Source: a virus
DNA: 64,000 nucleotides
Virus record (IMG/VR): IMGVR_UViG_3300009527_000006
Coordinates: 28,026-92,025 of that record
Direction: 5' to 3' (one strand)
The position numbers and the translations under genes are program-made. A model generated the notes under the pieces. It was not told the origin of the DNA. It saw only the letters and a program-made list of their open reading frames with translations, and did not search any database. Positions 30,521 through 39,548 of the stretch are shown here, piece by piece (the first letter of the stretch is position 1; every line of letters begins with the position of its first letter).

Positions 30521-33044
30521 ATTGAAAATCTGGATCTGGTAATTCCCAATTTATTGCTTCATAAATAGGCTTCAGACAGCTATTTACAGATTTATCAAAC
30601 ATAGTTCTATAATCTATAGATAAATTAAATTCTACTGGAAATTTGTCAATAAAAGCAATACCTTCAATACCATATCCATTCTTCTCAACATGAATAAGTT
30701 TTATTTTTTGCCCGTCCTCAATTTTTGCATAAACATTCTGTAAACCATTTTTATCAATAAGAGCATTATAATGCAGTGACCATTTTGCATGTCTTTGGCA
30801 TCCTAATTCAGTATATATACCATCAGAATGTTTCCATTTATGTAAAATTTTCATACTGCTCCTAAGAGCAATTTTATCTATGGCCATACTTTGATAATTA
30901 TTATAAGCATCTACATAAAGCATATCACATTCATTTTTAGAATATCCTGACATGATATTCTTAACAATATTCTTTGCAATGTCCTTAACTTCATCAGAAT
31001 ATATAGATTTGACCAAAGCTATTCCAGAGTATTTTATTTTATTAGTCTTTTTCCCTTCGTTGTTTATTACGTTCAATATATAATGTTTCTTTTTAAGCCA
31101 TATCGCTCTTGTGCAGATGGCCTCTCTCTTAAACTCAATTCTAGGATCTTTGGAATTGAGTTTATTGCGCATCAACTCGCTCAAACGTCCATTCACTGTA
31201 GTAACAATTTGTTTTTCGAATTTAGAAAAATCTTCTGTAAGATTTCCTTCAGAATCAGCTATTTTTAAGTTAGTCAATTTAATAACTTTATCTAAAGAGA
31301 TATACTGGCTATCAGTATCTCCAGCAATAATATGGTCATCATTAGAATTGCAATATTGATTAAGAACCTCATTTATTATTCGTTCACTATTCTTTATGAT
31401 AAACTGACCTGTGGTAGTTATAGAACTGGCACAATCAATATCATACAAGCAGAAAAATCTATTAGCAAAAACACCATAGGTAGAATTTAATAGAATTTTA
31501 TACAAATACTGTTCAGTGTCTAATCTAGCAATAAGGTCATATTCTTTACTTCCACTAGTTTCTAGCTCTAACATTGTGCCCTTAACAAATTTTCTCTTTT
31601 GGTATAAGTCATCAATAAATTTAGAACAAATACTTTTTTCTTTCTGATCAAAAAGAACTCCGCACGATGATATAGACCACCCCTTTTTCGATACGTATTC
31701 TAACAACTGGTCATCTTCCAATTTAATAGTCCTTTCAGAACCATGTAAAAGATGAACTATAGAATGTCCATCATCTGTTTTAGTGACCTGTCCGCGTTTA
31801 CTCTCTGGAGATATATTAAGGGTGATAATAATATTAGGATATAGGCTGTTAATGTCTAAGCTCATGACATTGTCATACATGCCCGGAACAGGGACTTTCA
31901 CATAACCTCCTGCTATTTTTTCTTTTTCAACATCATCGTCAAATCTTGTTAAAAGTATTTTATTTTCTAGATATGCTTGTTTAGCCAATACTCCTGTAAT
32001 AATAGGAACTTTGCTCATTGCTCGGTCAACATTACAGAAACCATAAAATGCAGAGAATTTGGCCACGTCTAAGTATCTTCTTTTATTATCTATAAGAAGC
32101 AGCAGGTGCGTATCCCAAATGTTATAATTAATAAACTTGTTCCAGTTTTTTTCCGAAAGAGATTGCAGAGATTCACCAGAATAGTCTAATTTTCCTTGAC
32201 CTACTTCTAACTTAGAAATAAAATCAAGTGCAAAGCTCTCTTTTTCACCCGGATTATATGTCTTATACAATTGCATATAATCAATGTGTGAAAATCCGCC
32301 AAAAGTGTATTCTTTATACCTTTTCTGAAAGCTGTCCACTACATCTCTTGCATATATGTTATCTACTGGGGATAGTTTTGCAGAAAGACCTTCTTTGAGT
32401 TTTTCCAATCTTCCTACAATATAAGGAACATCAAAGCTAGCAGAGTTCCATCCAACTAAAACATCTGGATAGTTTCGTCTCCAGAACTTGACGAAACTTT
32501 TCAGCAACAACAATTCAGTAGGACAGTAATAGTATTCTATCTTCTCAGAATCTACACCTTTAATATCATCAAATGCGGTCCATTTATCATAAGGTTTTAT
32601 TCCCCATACATAATATTTTTCAGTTTTTGAATCATATATAGTAATGGATGTTATCGGAAATTTACTAGTAATAGGGTCTGGAAATTCATCTGCAATGACC
32701 TCTATGTCAAAATAGAATATACGAAGTTTGTTTTTGGTCAATTCATCTATGCTAGAAGAATGGTATTTCTCTAATAAAAATTGCTGTGTTGGAGGAAGAT
32801 TTAGATAAACCTCCCCACGATAAGATTTTACAAAATTTTTACGCTCTTTTTCGTTGAAGAATTCTCTACGCACCAAACCCTGACCATCAATGCCAAATGC
32901 TTCATCATTTTTACCTTTAGGTGTCTTAATATACAAGAAAGGTCTGAAATTATATTCATATTTTGCAGATTCCTCATTTTCATCATATGCCCATAGATGA
33001 ATTTTGCTATTTTTATGATCGTAGTAACAATTACGGTAAGCCAT
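30486..33044 (-). CDS. 43: DNA polymerase, family B (T4 gp43-like)
   Basis: 852 residues. Exonuclease motifs: ExoI 'IFYFDIEVIADEF' (about 108), ExoII 'WNSASFDVPYI', ExoIII near 'YNIWDTHLL'. Polymerase motifs: A 'MSLDINSLYPNII', B 'KILLNSTYGVFANRFF', C 'AGDTDSQYIS'. All catalytic Asp residues are present, so both proofreading and synthesis should work. It has its own sigma-70 promoter and heads a unit with two small genes. Confidence 0.95.
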   Translation of the reverse strand: MAYRNCYYDHKNSKIHLWAYDENEESAKYEYNFRPFLYIKTPKGKNDEAFGIDGQGLVRREFFNEKERKNFVKSYRGEVYLNLPPTQQFLLEKYHSSSIDELTKNKLRIFYFDIEVIADEFPDPITSKFPITSITIYDSKTEKYYVWGIKPYDKWTAFDDIKGVDSEKIEYYYCPTELLLLKSFVKFWRRNYPDVLVGWNSASFDVPYIVGRLEKLKEGLSAKLSPVDNIYARDVVDSFQKRYKEYTFGGFSHIDYMQLYKTYNPGEKESFALDFISKLEVGQGKLDYSGESLQSLSEKNWNKFINYNIWDTHLLLLIDNKRRYLDVAKFSAFYGFCNVDRAMSKVPIITGVLAKQAYLENKILLTRFDDDVEKEKIAGGYVKVPVPGMYDNVMSLDINSLYPNIIITLNISPESKRGQVTKTDDGHSIVHLLHGSERTIKLEDDQLLEYVSKKGWSISSCGVLFDQKEKSICSKFIDDLYQKRKFVKGTMLELETSGSKEYDLIARLDTEQYLYKILLNSTYGVFANRFFCLYDIDCASSITTTGQFIIKNSERIINEVLNQYCNSNDDHIIAGDTDSQYISLDKVIKLTNLKIADSEGNLTEDFSKFEKQIVTTVNGRLSELMRNKLNSKDPRIEFKREAICTRAIWLKKKHYILNVINNEGKKTNKIKYSGIALVKSIYSDEVKDIAKNIVKNIMSGYSKNECDMLYVDAYNNYQSMAIDKIALRSSMKILHKWKHSDGIYTELGCQRHAKWSLHYNALIDKNGLQNVYAKIEDGQKIKLIHVEKNGYGIEGIAFIDKFPVEFNLSIDYRTMFDKSVNSCLKPIYEAINWELPDPDFQYEAPISEIFKY

Positions 33045-33052
33045 TTATATCT

Positions 33053-33081
33053 AACATAACACTGCTACAGTCTGCTATCAA
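33053..33081 (-). promoter_or_regulatory. Sigma-70 promoter for DNA polymerase gene (leaderless)
   Basis: Minus strand: TTGATA, 17-bp spacer, TATGTT, then 8 bases (AGATATAA) to the ATG at 33044. Confidence 0.7.
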
Positions 33082-34427
33082 GCAAACTGTTTTTCATTTC
33101 GTGAATAAAAATCTGAGAAAGATTTTCTAGAAGAGTCTCCATAAGGAGTAAGATAAACAGACAGATATTCATCAATATGGTCTTCAAGCCAATATCTTGA
33201 TACATAACTAGCAGCATTTTCAAGTGACTGTCTATAAGATTTGGTAGAAGATGTTATGTTTGCTAGATGCTCCATCATCTGTTCACCCGTATCAAATAAA
33301 TAATTCCATCCATCACTATTATAACAGGATAAATTCTGTGCAATGCATGGTATTCCCATAGCAGCAGCTTCTGTAATTTTTATGTTAGCCTTTGCATGAT
33401 TAAACGGATTATCTGCAAGAGGAGCAATAGCAACATCAGCCCCTATAGAACTGTAGACCGAAGCATAATTAAGAATATCGGTCCAAGGATAATATTCTAC
33501 CAAACCCTTTTCCACATATTTGGCCAGCTCAACAGGATGTCCTCCAAAAAAACACCATTGGTATTTCTTATCCTTTTCAATATCATTTACTATATGCTGA
33601 ATAACATGAGTAAAGTCATCTCTTCTATTATTTAGATTTGCCATGTCAATATGAGTAGCACTCCCGGCAAATAAAACTCTTGGTTTTTTATTTTTAGACA
33701 TGCTACTAATTCTTCCCTCTATATCACATCTGAAGTCGAATAAGTAACGAGGAACATAATTGGGTATGATTGAAATTCTGGGCATACCTAAATACTTTGA
33801 ATAATGATCAGCCATATATTGGCTAGGGACAATCATCTCATCTATGTTGCGCATTATACTTCTCATATTAGTTTCAATGCTAGGATCTAGGAAGCCGCTT
33901 TTTGCCACATTATAATTGTTTATAAAACTGGATGGAGCGATAATATCATCAATTTCATATAAAATCTTAAATCCACTTTCACCTTTGGTTTTTTGAACAT
34001 CTGAAACATTTTTCAGAAATTCAACATAGCGTTTTTGCTCATCCGAACATTGTCTCTGGAGTTTGATCGCATTAACTCCGTTAAAGGTATCAGGATGAGT
34101 AGTTATTCTATACATTCCATCAACCATTGCCTTTTTCTTAGACATTATTATTTGTTGTGGAAAGTGCATACGCCAAAAAGAACAACCTCCTTGATCTGCA
34201 TATTGATGTATCAAACGAGGCATATCACTAGGATTCTGTTTTACAGAAACTCTTCTAGACCTAGCCTCGTCCATTTTTTTAGCAATATTATTATCAACAA
34301 AAGAATTTTTTGACCACGGACTCTTAAAAGAATTTTTCAGATTATAATTTTTTTCAAGTATGCCATTATCAGTTCGATAATTATTAGTTCGATAAGTTTG
34401 GTTTCCTCTGCTAGAAGAATTGTGCAT
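33078..34427 (-). CDS. Glycosyltransferase, GT4-like (GT-B fold)
   Basis: 449 residues. The C-terminal domain has 'KPRVLFAGSATHIDM', 'YQWCFFGGHP', 'VDVAIAPLADNPFNHAKANIK'-like sequence and 'ITEAAAMGIPCIAQ', the E-x7-E region of GT4 retaining transferases. The N-terminal 90 residues are basic and low complexity. It may modify phage DNA bases, virion proteins or host surface sugars; nothing here selects among these. It sits between polymerase and gp46 genes, so an early role is possible. Confidence 0.75.
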   Translation of the reverse strand: MHNSSSRGNQTYRTNNYRTDNGILEKNYNLKNSFKSPWSKNSFVDNNIAKKMDEARSRRVSVKQNPSDMPRLIHQYADQGGCSFWRMHFPQQIIMSKKKAMVDGMYRITTHPDTFNGVNAIKLQRQCSDEQKRYVEFLKNVSDVQKTKGESGFKILYEIDDIIAPSSFINNYNVAKSGFLDPSIETNMRSIMRNIDEMIVPSQYMADHYSKYLGMPRISIIPNYVPRYLFDFRCDIEGRISSMSKNKKPRVLFAGSATHIDMANLNNRRDDFTHVIQHIVNDIEKDKKYQWCFFGGHPVELAKYVEKGLVEYYPWTDILNYASVYSSIGADVAIAPLADNPFNHAKANIKITEAAAMGIPCIAQNLSCYNSDGWNYLFDTGEQMMEHLANITSSTKSYRQSLENAASYVSRYWLEDHIDEYLSVYLTPYGDSSRKSFSDFYSRNEKQFA

Positions 34428-34456
34428 CTATTATTGATACATATTCAGTTATAATA

Positions 34457-36199
34457 TCAAATAGTATTTTCTATAAAAGTTACATCATCCTTTTTACGCA
34501 ATTTTAAGTAAGTCGCATCTGAAGGAATTGCATCTGGTCTGTGAGTCACAATATAAAAACAATCGTCATTTTCTTCCGCCATCTCTTTGAGCATACTTTG
34601 TATTTCTTCTTGACCTTTAGAGTCTATGGCAGAATCAAATAGTTCATCAAATACAGATATATTAAGAGAAATTCCACTTTGCATTTTCCTAATATCTCTG
34701 AATGCAAACATAAGAGCAAAATCTATCCTAACCGCTTCTCCTCCTGAAGCATTTCCATAAGACACTTCATCACCCCTAGAATCTGTGATTTTTTCTTCAA
34801 AAAATTCATCAAAAATACAAGAATACGGAGATTCTAACCTATTAAGATAATATGCTAATCTGTCATTCAATGTGCCCAGTATCTTATCAACTATAACAGT
34901 TTTAACTCCTTGTGAAGATGCTACAAATTTAACAGCTTCACAAATTAAATCTTCTTCAACTGCTGCATCAAATGATATTTTATACTCGTCTATATCATTT
35001 TTGTGTTTCTCAATTTTGCCAAAGAACGTATTAGGTTTATTCAAACATTGTTCATATTCTTCTTGTTTTAAACGTAGGATTTGCTGTTGTAAATTAGCAT
35101 CGGATAAATCTGCTTCTAATTTCTTTAGTTTTGATTCATCAGTCTTTATATCTGAGGAGTGGCGAGACAATTTAGTTTCTGCCTTTCTAATTTTAGAAAT
35201 GAATAAATCGTATTCATTTTTCTTCTCTAATAGTTCTTGCTTAACTATATTTTTTTCATTCTCTATCTCAGCCTTATCATGTTCGTTTAGAGGACGTTTA
35301 CAAGAAGGACATATTTTATTTTTCTCAGTCAAATCTTTTAATTTATTCTCTAAAGAAAGCACTATAGATTGAAATTTGACCTTCTTATTATTGGCCTTTA
35401 TGATTTTATCAGATAACTCTCTTTGCTCAGTGATTCTATTTTTAATAGAATCTTTAATCTTAGTCATCTCATCTAAAATATCAGAAACTATAAATGTAGA
35501 ATTTCTTCTATTATCTATATCTCGTTGAATTTTATTCAATTCTATTTTACGAGCCTGTTCTTCTTCATCAGCATAATTCTGCAAATTCTGCAAATTTTTA
35601 ATAGCACTATTGTAAATTGTTTCTTTTTTAACTAAATCCTTAGATGCCGAAGATGCTTGTTCTTTAGCGGATGAAAATATATCTGAAAAACATTCTAGTG
35701 ACAATATTCCCTCAATAAATTTGGTCTTTAAATCTTTGCTCTGTGAGATAAAAGAATTTTTAGAATTATTTGTCATTACTAAAGTATGATTAAAAATACT
35801 CTGAGACACCCCTAATACCTTTTGTATTTCTTTTTCGGTTTCATTTATAGTTTTAGACAAATCTTCGTTATTTTTATAAAATAACAACTTATTAGGTTTC
35901 AGAGTTCTAATTACTTTATAGTAATCTTTTTCTATAGAAAATTCCAATTCTACTTCACATGGCCCTTTGCTGCGTTTATGAATTATTTTGCTTTGTTTTA
36001 TTTTTCTATGAGTATCGCCAAATAAGGCAAAGCTTATGCTTTCTACAAGCAGAGTAGTTTTGCCAACTCCGTTATTGGATTGTTTATCTTCATTATATCC
36101 TGATACAAAAGTTAAGCCGGGAGAATAACACAATTCTCCCGGCTTTTCACCAAATGATAAGAAATTTTTAACTTTAACTTTGTTGAAGACTACTCTCAT
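34457..36199 (-). CDS. 46: Recombination endonuclease subunit, T4 gp46-like (Rad50/SbcC family)
   Basis: 580 residues. Walker A 'NNGVGKTTLLVESISFALFG' (about 41), long coiled coils with the zinc hook 'CPSCKRPL' (about 292), ABC signature 'GNASGGEAVRIDFALMF' and Walker B 'ISVFDELFDSAID'. With gp47 it resects double-strand ends for recombination-dependent replication. The gp47 gene lies 6.5 kb away rather than adjacent as in T4. It overlaps the upstream small gene by 26 bases. Confidence 0.92.
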   Translation of the reverse strand: MRVVFNKVKVKNFLSFGEKPGELCYSPGLTFVSGYNEDKQSNNGVGKTTLLVESISFALFGDTHRKIKQSKIIHKRSKGPCEVELEFSIEKDYYKVIRTLKPNKLLFYKNNEDLSKTINETEKEIQKVLGVSQSIFNHTLVMTNNSKNSFISQSKDLKTKFIEGILSLECFSDIFSSAKEQASSASKDLVKKETIYNSAIKNLQNLQNYADEEEQARKIELNKIQRDIDNRRNSTFIVSDILDEMTKIKDSIKNRITEQRELSDKIIKANNKKVKFQSIVLSLENKLKDLTEKNKICPSCKRPLNEHDKAEIENEKNIVKQELLEKKNEYDLFISKIRKAETKLSRHSSDIKTDESKLKKLEADLSDANLQQQILRLKQEEYEQCLNKPNTFFGKIEKHKNDIDEYKISFDAAVEEDLICEAVKFVASSQGVKTVIVDKILGTLNDRLAYYLNRLESPYSCIFDEFFEEKITDSRGDEVSYGNASGGEAVRIDFALMFAFRDIRKMQSGISLNISVFDELFDSAIDSKGQEEIQSMLKEMAEENDDCFYIVTHRPDAIPSDATYLKLRKKDDVTFIENTI

Positions 36200-36398
36200 A
36201 ATTACTTTTAGCCTGCTTCAACTGATTAAGAGAAGCATTTCCAATTATAACATCATCTATAGTCTTGAGCAAGTCTGAAAATACCGGATTATGAATATAT
36301 TCAATCTTGACAGTTTCTTCTTTTTTTCTAGGTTGTTCATAATTAAACCTAGAAGTATTATTTCCGCTCATAAAAACGCTCTTGTAGTTATTGCTCAT
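36174..36398 (-). CDS. Small protein upstream of gp46
   Basis: 74 residues: Asn/Lys-rich N-terminus, then 'FSDLLKTIDDVIIGNASLNQLKQAKSNYESSL', a helical hairpin. No family recognised. Its start codon lies within one arm of a 15-bp perfect inverted repeat (36393-36427), which could control its translation. Confidence 0.5.
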   Translation of the reverse strand: MSNNYKSVFMSGNNTSRFNYEQPRKKEETVKIEYIHNPVFSDLLKTIDDVIIGNASLNQLKQAKSNYESSLQQS

Positions 36399-36427
36399 AC
36401 TATTAATTATTGATTAATAGTATGAGC
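36393..36427. promoter_or_regulatory. 15-bp perfect inverted repeat covering a start codon
   Basis: Arms 36393-36407 and 36413-36427 (GCTCATACTATTAAT / ATTAATAGTATGAGC, 5-nt loop). On the minus strand the ATG at 36398 is in the 3' arm. There is no T-tract, so it is not an intrinsic terminator. It lies between divergent genes and could be an operator or an RNA hairpin hiding the start codon. Confidence 0.55.
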
Positions 36428-36462
36428 ATCAACATAAATTTATAATCAAATAAATAAATAAA

Positions 36463-37740
36463 ATGACAAATTTCAGAGAGCATTTCCAAAATATTTTAGA
36501 ACATAACGAATCAAGAATGCCTAAATTGTTTTCAATTCTGAAAAATTACAGTAATCCTTATGTAGGGGTCCATTTTTCAAAAATTTCACAGGTATCCTTA
36601 AATCCTAAACCTTTTCACAGAGATCCTATAGGCGTTTATACCTTTCCTAGACAATATATCATAGACGGGAAATTAAAAAATAACACAGGGTTTTCAAAAT
36701 ATCCATTTATTTTCGTTATAGCGCCTACTGATAGTGCCAAAATTCTAAATCTTGACATGAGCGCTGCCACTGCTAAGAAATTATTAGATTCTATGGAAAT
36801 TCCTACAGATATATATGATAAAACAATTGCCCACTACAACTACCGAGAATCACATCTTCCGGGAGAAGTATTATGGGACTCTATAGAAAGATGGATAGAG
36901 GACAATAAATTGCCACGAAATTCAGCCTTTAATAAATTGATTAAAAAGACTGGATATAATGTCATATATGATCCCGGATTGAAAATTATCCATTATAATG
37001 AGTCTTCCCAAATAGTTTTTTTAGAGCCGGGAACATATAAAGTTTTAGACATTATTACTAATAATCTTGCAGGAATTATTCCTCTTTTACGAAAAGAATT
37101 TTATGATTTTAAGATAACCAACAAAACTAATAAATTTGCCGAATCATACTACTACTATTTTGAATGTCCTGAATCGAAAAAATACTTTTCTATAGAACTC
37201 AGCAAATTGAACAATGATATTACAGTATCTACCTATGATAGTTTAAAAACTTATAGTGAAGAAAATAATTTCTCAGAAATTGTTGATTACATCAAGCATA
37301 CACTAGCAACTAGTAATTCTATTAGACATGAAGAATTAGATTACTCTAAGTCTCCTATTGCAGAAATAGCCAAATTATATGGCTTTTCTTTTGACGAAAG
37401 AACGCATAAAATAGATAGAAATTATAAATCAAAAAGCGCTAAAATAAATCTAAATATCAATTACTATCCGGCAACATCTTATTCTCCAGATTCTTCTCTT
37501 AATATTATATTAAAAAAAGATGGCCCTTTTAGTTCGTTTGATAATTATTACTATTATGACGGAATAAAAAATCCAATAGGAAGTCCAGAAGAAATGGTGA
37601 AAAAACTGTTAGATTCTATAGAAGAATCCGCAAAAGAAGACTCACAACTTACAAATTTTGATAGTTCGTATAAAGGTCAAATAGCATTAAAAGATATTGC
37701 CTTTTTAAGGAATCGAGTTTTCATAAAAAGAAGAAAATAA
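36463..37740 (+). CDS. Candidate packaged virion protein
   Basis: 425 residues. The N-terminus 'MTNFREHFQNILEHNES' resembles those of 61113-61907 and 60536-61126 and has the character of a T4-type capsid-targeting sequence (short amphipathic helix ending L-x-E/H). The next block, 'YVGVHFSKISQVSLNPKPFHRDPIGVYTFP' region, is a recurring motif of large phage virion proteins in my memory, of unknown function. The start is preceded by repeated AAATAAATAAATAA, a late-type box. No enzyme motif is certain. Confidence 0.55.
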   Translation: MTNFREHFQNILEHNESRMPKLFSILKNYSNPYVGVHFSKISQVSLNPKPFHRDPIGVYTFPRQYIIDGKLKNNTGFSKYPFIFVIAPTDSAKILNLDMSAATAKKLLDSMEIPTDIYDKTIAHYNYRESHLPGEVLWDSIERWIEDNKLPRNSAFNKLIKKTGYNVIYDPGLKIIHYNESSQIVFLEPGTYKVLDIITNNLAGIIPLLRKEFYDFKITNKTNKFAESYYYYFECPESKKYFSIELSKLNNDITVSTYDSLKTYSEENNFSEIVDYIKHTLATSNSIRHEELDYSKSPIAEIAKLYGFSFDERTHKIDRNYKSKSAKINLNINYYPATSYSPDSSLNIILKKDGPFSSFDNYYYYDGIKNPIGSPEEMVKKLLDSIEESAKEDSQLTNFDSSYKGQIALKDIAFLRNRVFIKRRK

Positions 37741-37756
37741 CTATATTGAACAATGA

Positions 37757-37845
37757 CGGTTAGTGAAAGAATTGAACTTTCGGCGGTTTATTAGACCGCG
37801 CTTGTTTAGCAAACAAGTCGGAAATACCAACATTCCAAACTAACC
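37757..37845 (-). tRNA. tRNA-Ser (GCT)
   Basis: Acceptor GGTTAGT/ACTAACC, anticodon arm CTTGT-TTGCTAA-ACAAG, long variable arm as in serine tRNAs, T arm GAAAG-TTCAATT-CTTTC. No encoded CCA. Confidence 0.9.
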
Positions 37846-37855
37846 AAAAAATTAA

Positions 37856-37940
37856 CGGACCATGATCGCATCGAACAATTAGCCTTTTACAGCTACCACT
37901 GTTTTCAAGACAGTTTGAGGAGCCAACCTCGGCATAGTCC
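37856..37940 (-). tRNA. tRNA-Ser (TGA)
   Basis: Acceptor GGACTAT/ATGGTCC, anticodon arm ACTGT-CTTGAAA-ACAGT, long variable arm, T-loop TTCGATG. The outer T-stem pair is mismatched. No encoded CCA. Confidence 0.85.
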
Positions 37941-37955
37941 TTTTCAAATTATCAA

Positions 37956-38026
37956 AGTCTATTATAAGAATCGAACTTATATAGGAAGTTTTGCAGACTT
38001 CTGCCTAACCACTCGGCCAAATAGAC
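37956..38026 (-). tRNA. tRNA-Cys (GCA)
   Basis: Acceptor GTCTATT/AATAGAC, anticodon arm GAAGT-CTGCAAA-ACTTC, T arm TATAAG-TTCGATT-CTTATA. A well-formed cloverleaf. Confidence 0.9.
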
Positions 38027-38035
38027 GATTAAAAA

Positions 38036-38110
38036 ATTCTCTAGTCCAGAGTCGCACTGGAATTTTTTGATTCACAATCAAAGGTTTTTACTATTAAACT
38101 ACGTAGAGAA
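38036..38110 (-). tRNA. tRNA-His (GTG)
   Basis: Acceptor TTCTCTA/TAGAGAA, anticodon arm TTTGA-TTGTGAA-TCAAA, T arm TCCAG-TGCGACT-CTGGA. The T-loop has G at position 55 (TGC instead of TTC). Confidence 0.85.
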
Positions 38111-38117
38111 TAAAAAC

Positions 38118-38186
38118 AGGCAGATTGAGAATCGAACTCAAACTAATCATTTTGGAGACGATTTTGCTACCACTACAACATCTGCC
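38118..38186 (-). tRNA. tRNA-Trp (CCA)
   Basis: Acceptor GGCAGAT/ATCTGCC, anticodon arm ATCGT-CTCCAAA-ATGAT, T arm TTGAG-TTCGATT-CTCAA. Confidence 0.85.
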
Positions 38187-38192
38187 TTTAAA

Positions 38193-38263
38193 CATCGACT
38201 GACAGACTTGAACTGTCACAAACAAAATCAAAATTTGGTATGCTACCATTACATCAAATCGAC
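38193..38263 (-). tRNA. tRNA-Gln (TTG)
   Basis: Acceptor GTCGATT/AGTCGAT (first pair G-T), D stem ATGT/GCAT, anticodon loop TTTTGAT read as anticodon TTG, T arm GACAG-TTCAAGT-CTGTC. The anticodon stem has an outer mismatch. Confidence 0.75.
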
Positions 38264-38280
38264 AGTATTACTTATTAAAC

Positions 38281-38868
38281 TTAACCAAAAACATACTTTT
38301 CCCATTCAGGACGCATAAAATCTAATACTCTACCATTTTTAGGTTGATATGGCTGATTTATCAGATTCAATCCACATTCTTCAGGAGTTCTATCCGCTTT
38401 CCACACATTCAAAGATTTAGAACACGTTACCAAATTTGTCCAAGTATTTTTCCCACCTTTTGAAATAGGAATTATATGATCGGTACTCACAGTTTCTTTA
38501 GTTAATAGTTCTCCCGTATATTGACAAATATAATTATCTCTCTTCCAGATATTTTGCTTGGACGGAAATTGAAGAGTCTTATACGGAATTTTATCATATG
38601 AATTGCAAACTATTATTGCGGGTAGCTTATATTTTCTACCTCCTGCTCCACTAATAAACTCATCATTATTATTAATTTCCAATTTTGACCAACTTTCCCA
38701 ACTATCCACAATATGAAAGTATTCTATCTCATTATCAGAACTCATTGAAATATCAATAGGTTTTACTGAACCGGATAAAATATCCGTAAAAGCTCTCTGC
38801 CATGTAGATACACTTATAGGAAAGAGATTTTTATTAAGTTTCAAAATTTCAGATTTCTTAGATGACAT
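38281..38868 (-). CDS. HNH endonuclease inside the tRNA cluster
   Basis: 195 residues. The C-terminal half holds the HNH motif: 'CQYTGELLTKETVSTDHIIPISKGGKNTWTNLV' region, with 'DHIIP' (His), 'GGKNTWTNLVT' (Asn) and a final 'N-x-x-K-x-x-R'. Only one Cys of the usual zinc pair is present. The N-terminal 100 residues form a helical/aromatic domain possibly for DNA recognition. It splits six tRNA genes from ten others, as expected for a free-standing homing endonuclease in a tRNA array. Confidence 0.85.
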   Translation of the reverse strand: MSSKKSEILKLNKNLFPISVSTWQRAFTDILSGSVKPIDISMSSDNEIEYFHIVDSWESWSKLEINNNDEFISGAGGRKYKLPAIIVCNSYDKIPYKTLQFPSKQNIWKRDNYICQYTGELLTKETVSTDHIIPISKGGKNTWTNLVTCSKSLNVWKADRTPEECGLNLINQPYQPKNGRVLDFMRPEWEKYVFG

Positions 38869-38968
38869 ATACTATAAACATTATCCACAACACTACTCAA
38901 GTCAAGAAGAAACATCTAAAATTGTGCATGTTTACAGGACAAATCAGAGGCATTAGATGTATAAAACA

Positions 38969-39039
38969 TGCGAAATATCAGAATCGAACTGATGTCTTAT
39001 CTTTGGAAGAGATCGGTTCTACCATTAAACTAATTTCGC
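38969..39039 (-). tRNA. tRNA-Gly (TCC)
   Basis: Acceptor GCGAAAT/ATTTCGC, anticodon loop CTTCCAA (TCC), T arm ATCAG-TTCGATT-CTGAT. The outer anticodon-stem pair is mismatched. Confidence 0.8.
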
Positions 39040-39053
39040 TTATAAAATTATAA

Positions 39054-39125
39054 TAACCTGTGCCAGAATCGAACTGGCGTCATTTCTTAGAAAGAGAAAT
39101 GTGCTAACCACTGCACCAACAGGTC
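39054..39125 (-). tRNA. tRNA-Glu (TTC)
   Basis: Acceptor GACCTGT/ACAGGTT (first pair G-T), anticodon arm TTTCT-CTTTCTA-AGAAA, T arm GCCAG-TTCGATT-CTGGC. Confidence 0.85.
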
Positions 39126-39132
39126 TTTTAAA

Positions 39133-39205
39133 TCTACTACTTGAGGATCGCACTCAACAATTCATGTTCCCAAAACATGCGCGTTCACTAGCTCGCTCGT
39201 AGAAG
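39133..39205 (-). tRNA. tRNA-Pro (TGG)
   Basis: Acceptor CTTCTAC/GTAGTAG with one T-T mismatch, anticodon arm CATGT-TTTGGGA-ACATG, T arm TTGAG-TGCGATC-CTCAA (G55). Confidence 0.8.
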
Positions 39206-39227
39206 TATGTTTTACTAAGCACTTAAT

Positions 39228-39296
39228 CGGAAAACCAAGAGTTGCACTTGGACAAAAAGGATATGAGCCTTTTATGCTACTATTACATCATTTTCC
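39228..39296 (-). tRNA. tRNA-Met/Ile2-type (CAT)
   Basis: Acceptor GGAAAAT/GTTTTCC, D arm ATGT...GCAT, anticodon arm AAAGG-CTCATAT-CCTTT, T arm CCAAG-TGCAACT-CTTGG (G55). Elongator Met and lysidine-modified Ile cannot be separated by eye. Confidence 0.8.
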
Positions 39297-39306
39297 ATTA
39301 TACAAA

Positions 39307-39375
39307 GCCTCGCAACCGTAATGCTCGGTTTTCTTCAGTTTGCAAGACTGATGTATCACTTTAATACTTGTGAGG
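39307..39375 (-). tRNA. tRNA-Ala (TGC)
   Basis: Acceptor CCTCACA/TGCGAGG with one mismatch, anticodon arm TCAGT-CTTGCAA-ACTGA, T arm AACCG-AGCATTA-CGGTT. It lacks the G3-U70 pair that usually identifies tRNA-Ala, so charging is uncertain. Confidence 0.6.
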
Positions 39376-39388
39376 AAGTTATCTAAAA

Positions 39389-39461
39389 CTCCCAAGGTAG
39401 GGCACGATCCTACGACATCCAAATTAACAGTTTGGCGCTCTACCAATTGAGCTACTTGGGA
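39389..39461 (-). tRNA. tRNA-Asn (GTT)
   Basis: Acceptor TCCCAAG/CTTGGGA, anticodon arm CCAAA-CTGTTAA-TTTGG, T arm GTAGG-ATCGTGC-CCTAC. The T-loop is irregular. Confidence 0.85.
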
Positions 39462-39466
39462 TTATG

Positions 39467-39537
39467 TTAATTGTGCAAGATTTGGTCTTGCATTTCACTT
39501 TACTACAAAGTGGTCTTACTAATTAGATGAACAATTA
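39467..39537 (-). tRNA. tRNA-like gene, anticodon possibly TAG, degenerate
   Basis: Acceptor TAATTGT/ACAATTA, anticodon stem CACTT/AAGTG with loop TGTAGTA (position 33 is G, not T), T arm GCAAG-ACCAAAT-CTTGC without TTC. There is no long variable arm as a Leu tRNA would have. It folds but may not be functional. Confidence 0.45.
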
Positions 39538-39548
39538 AATTATCAAAA

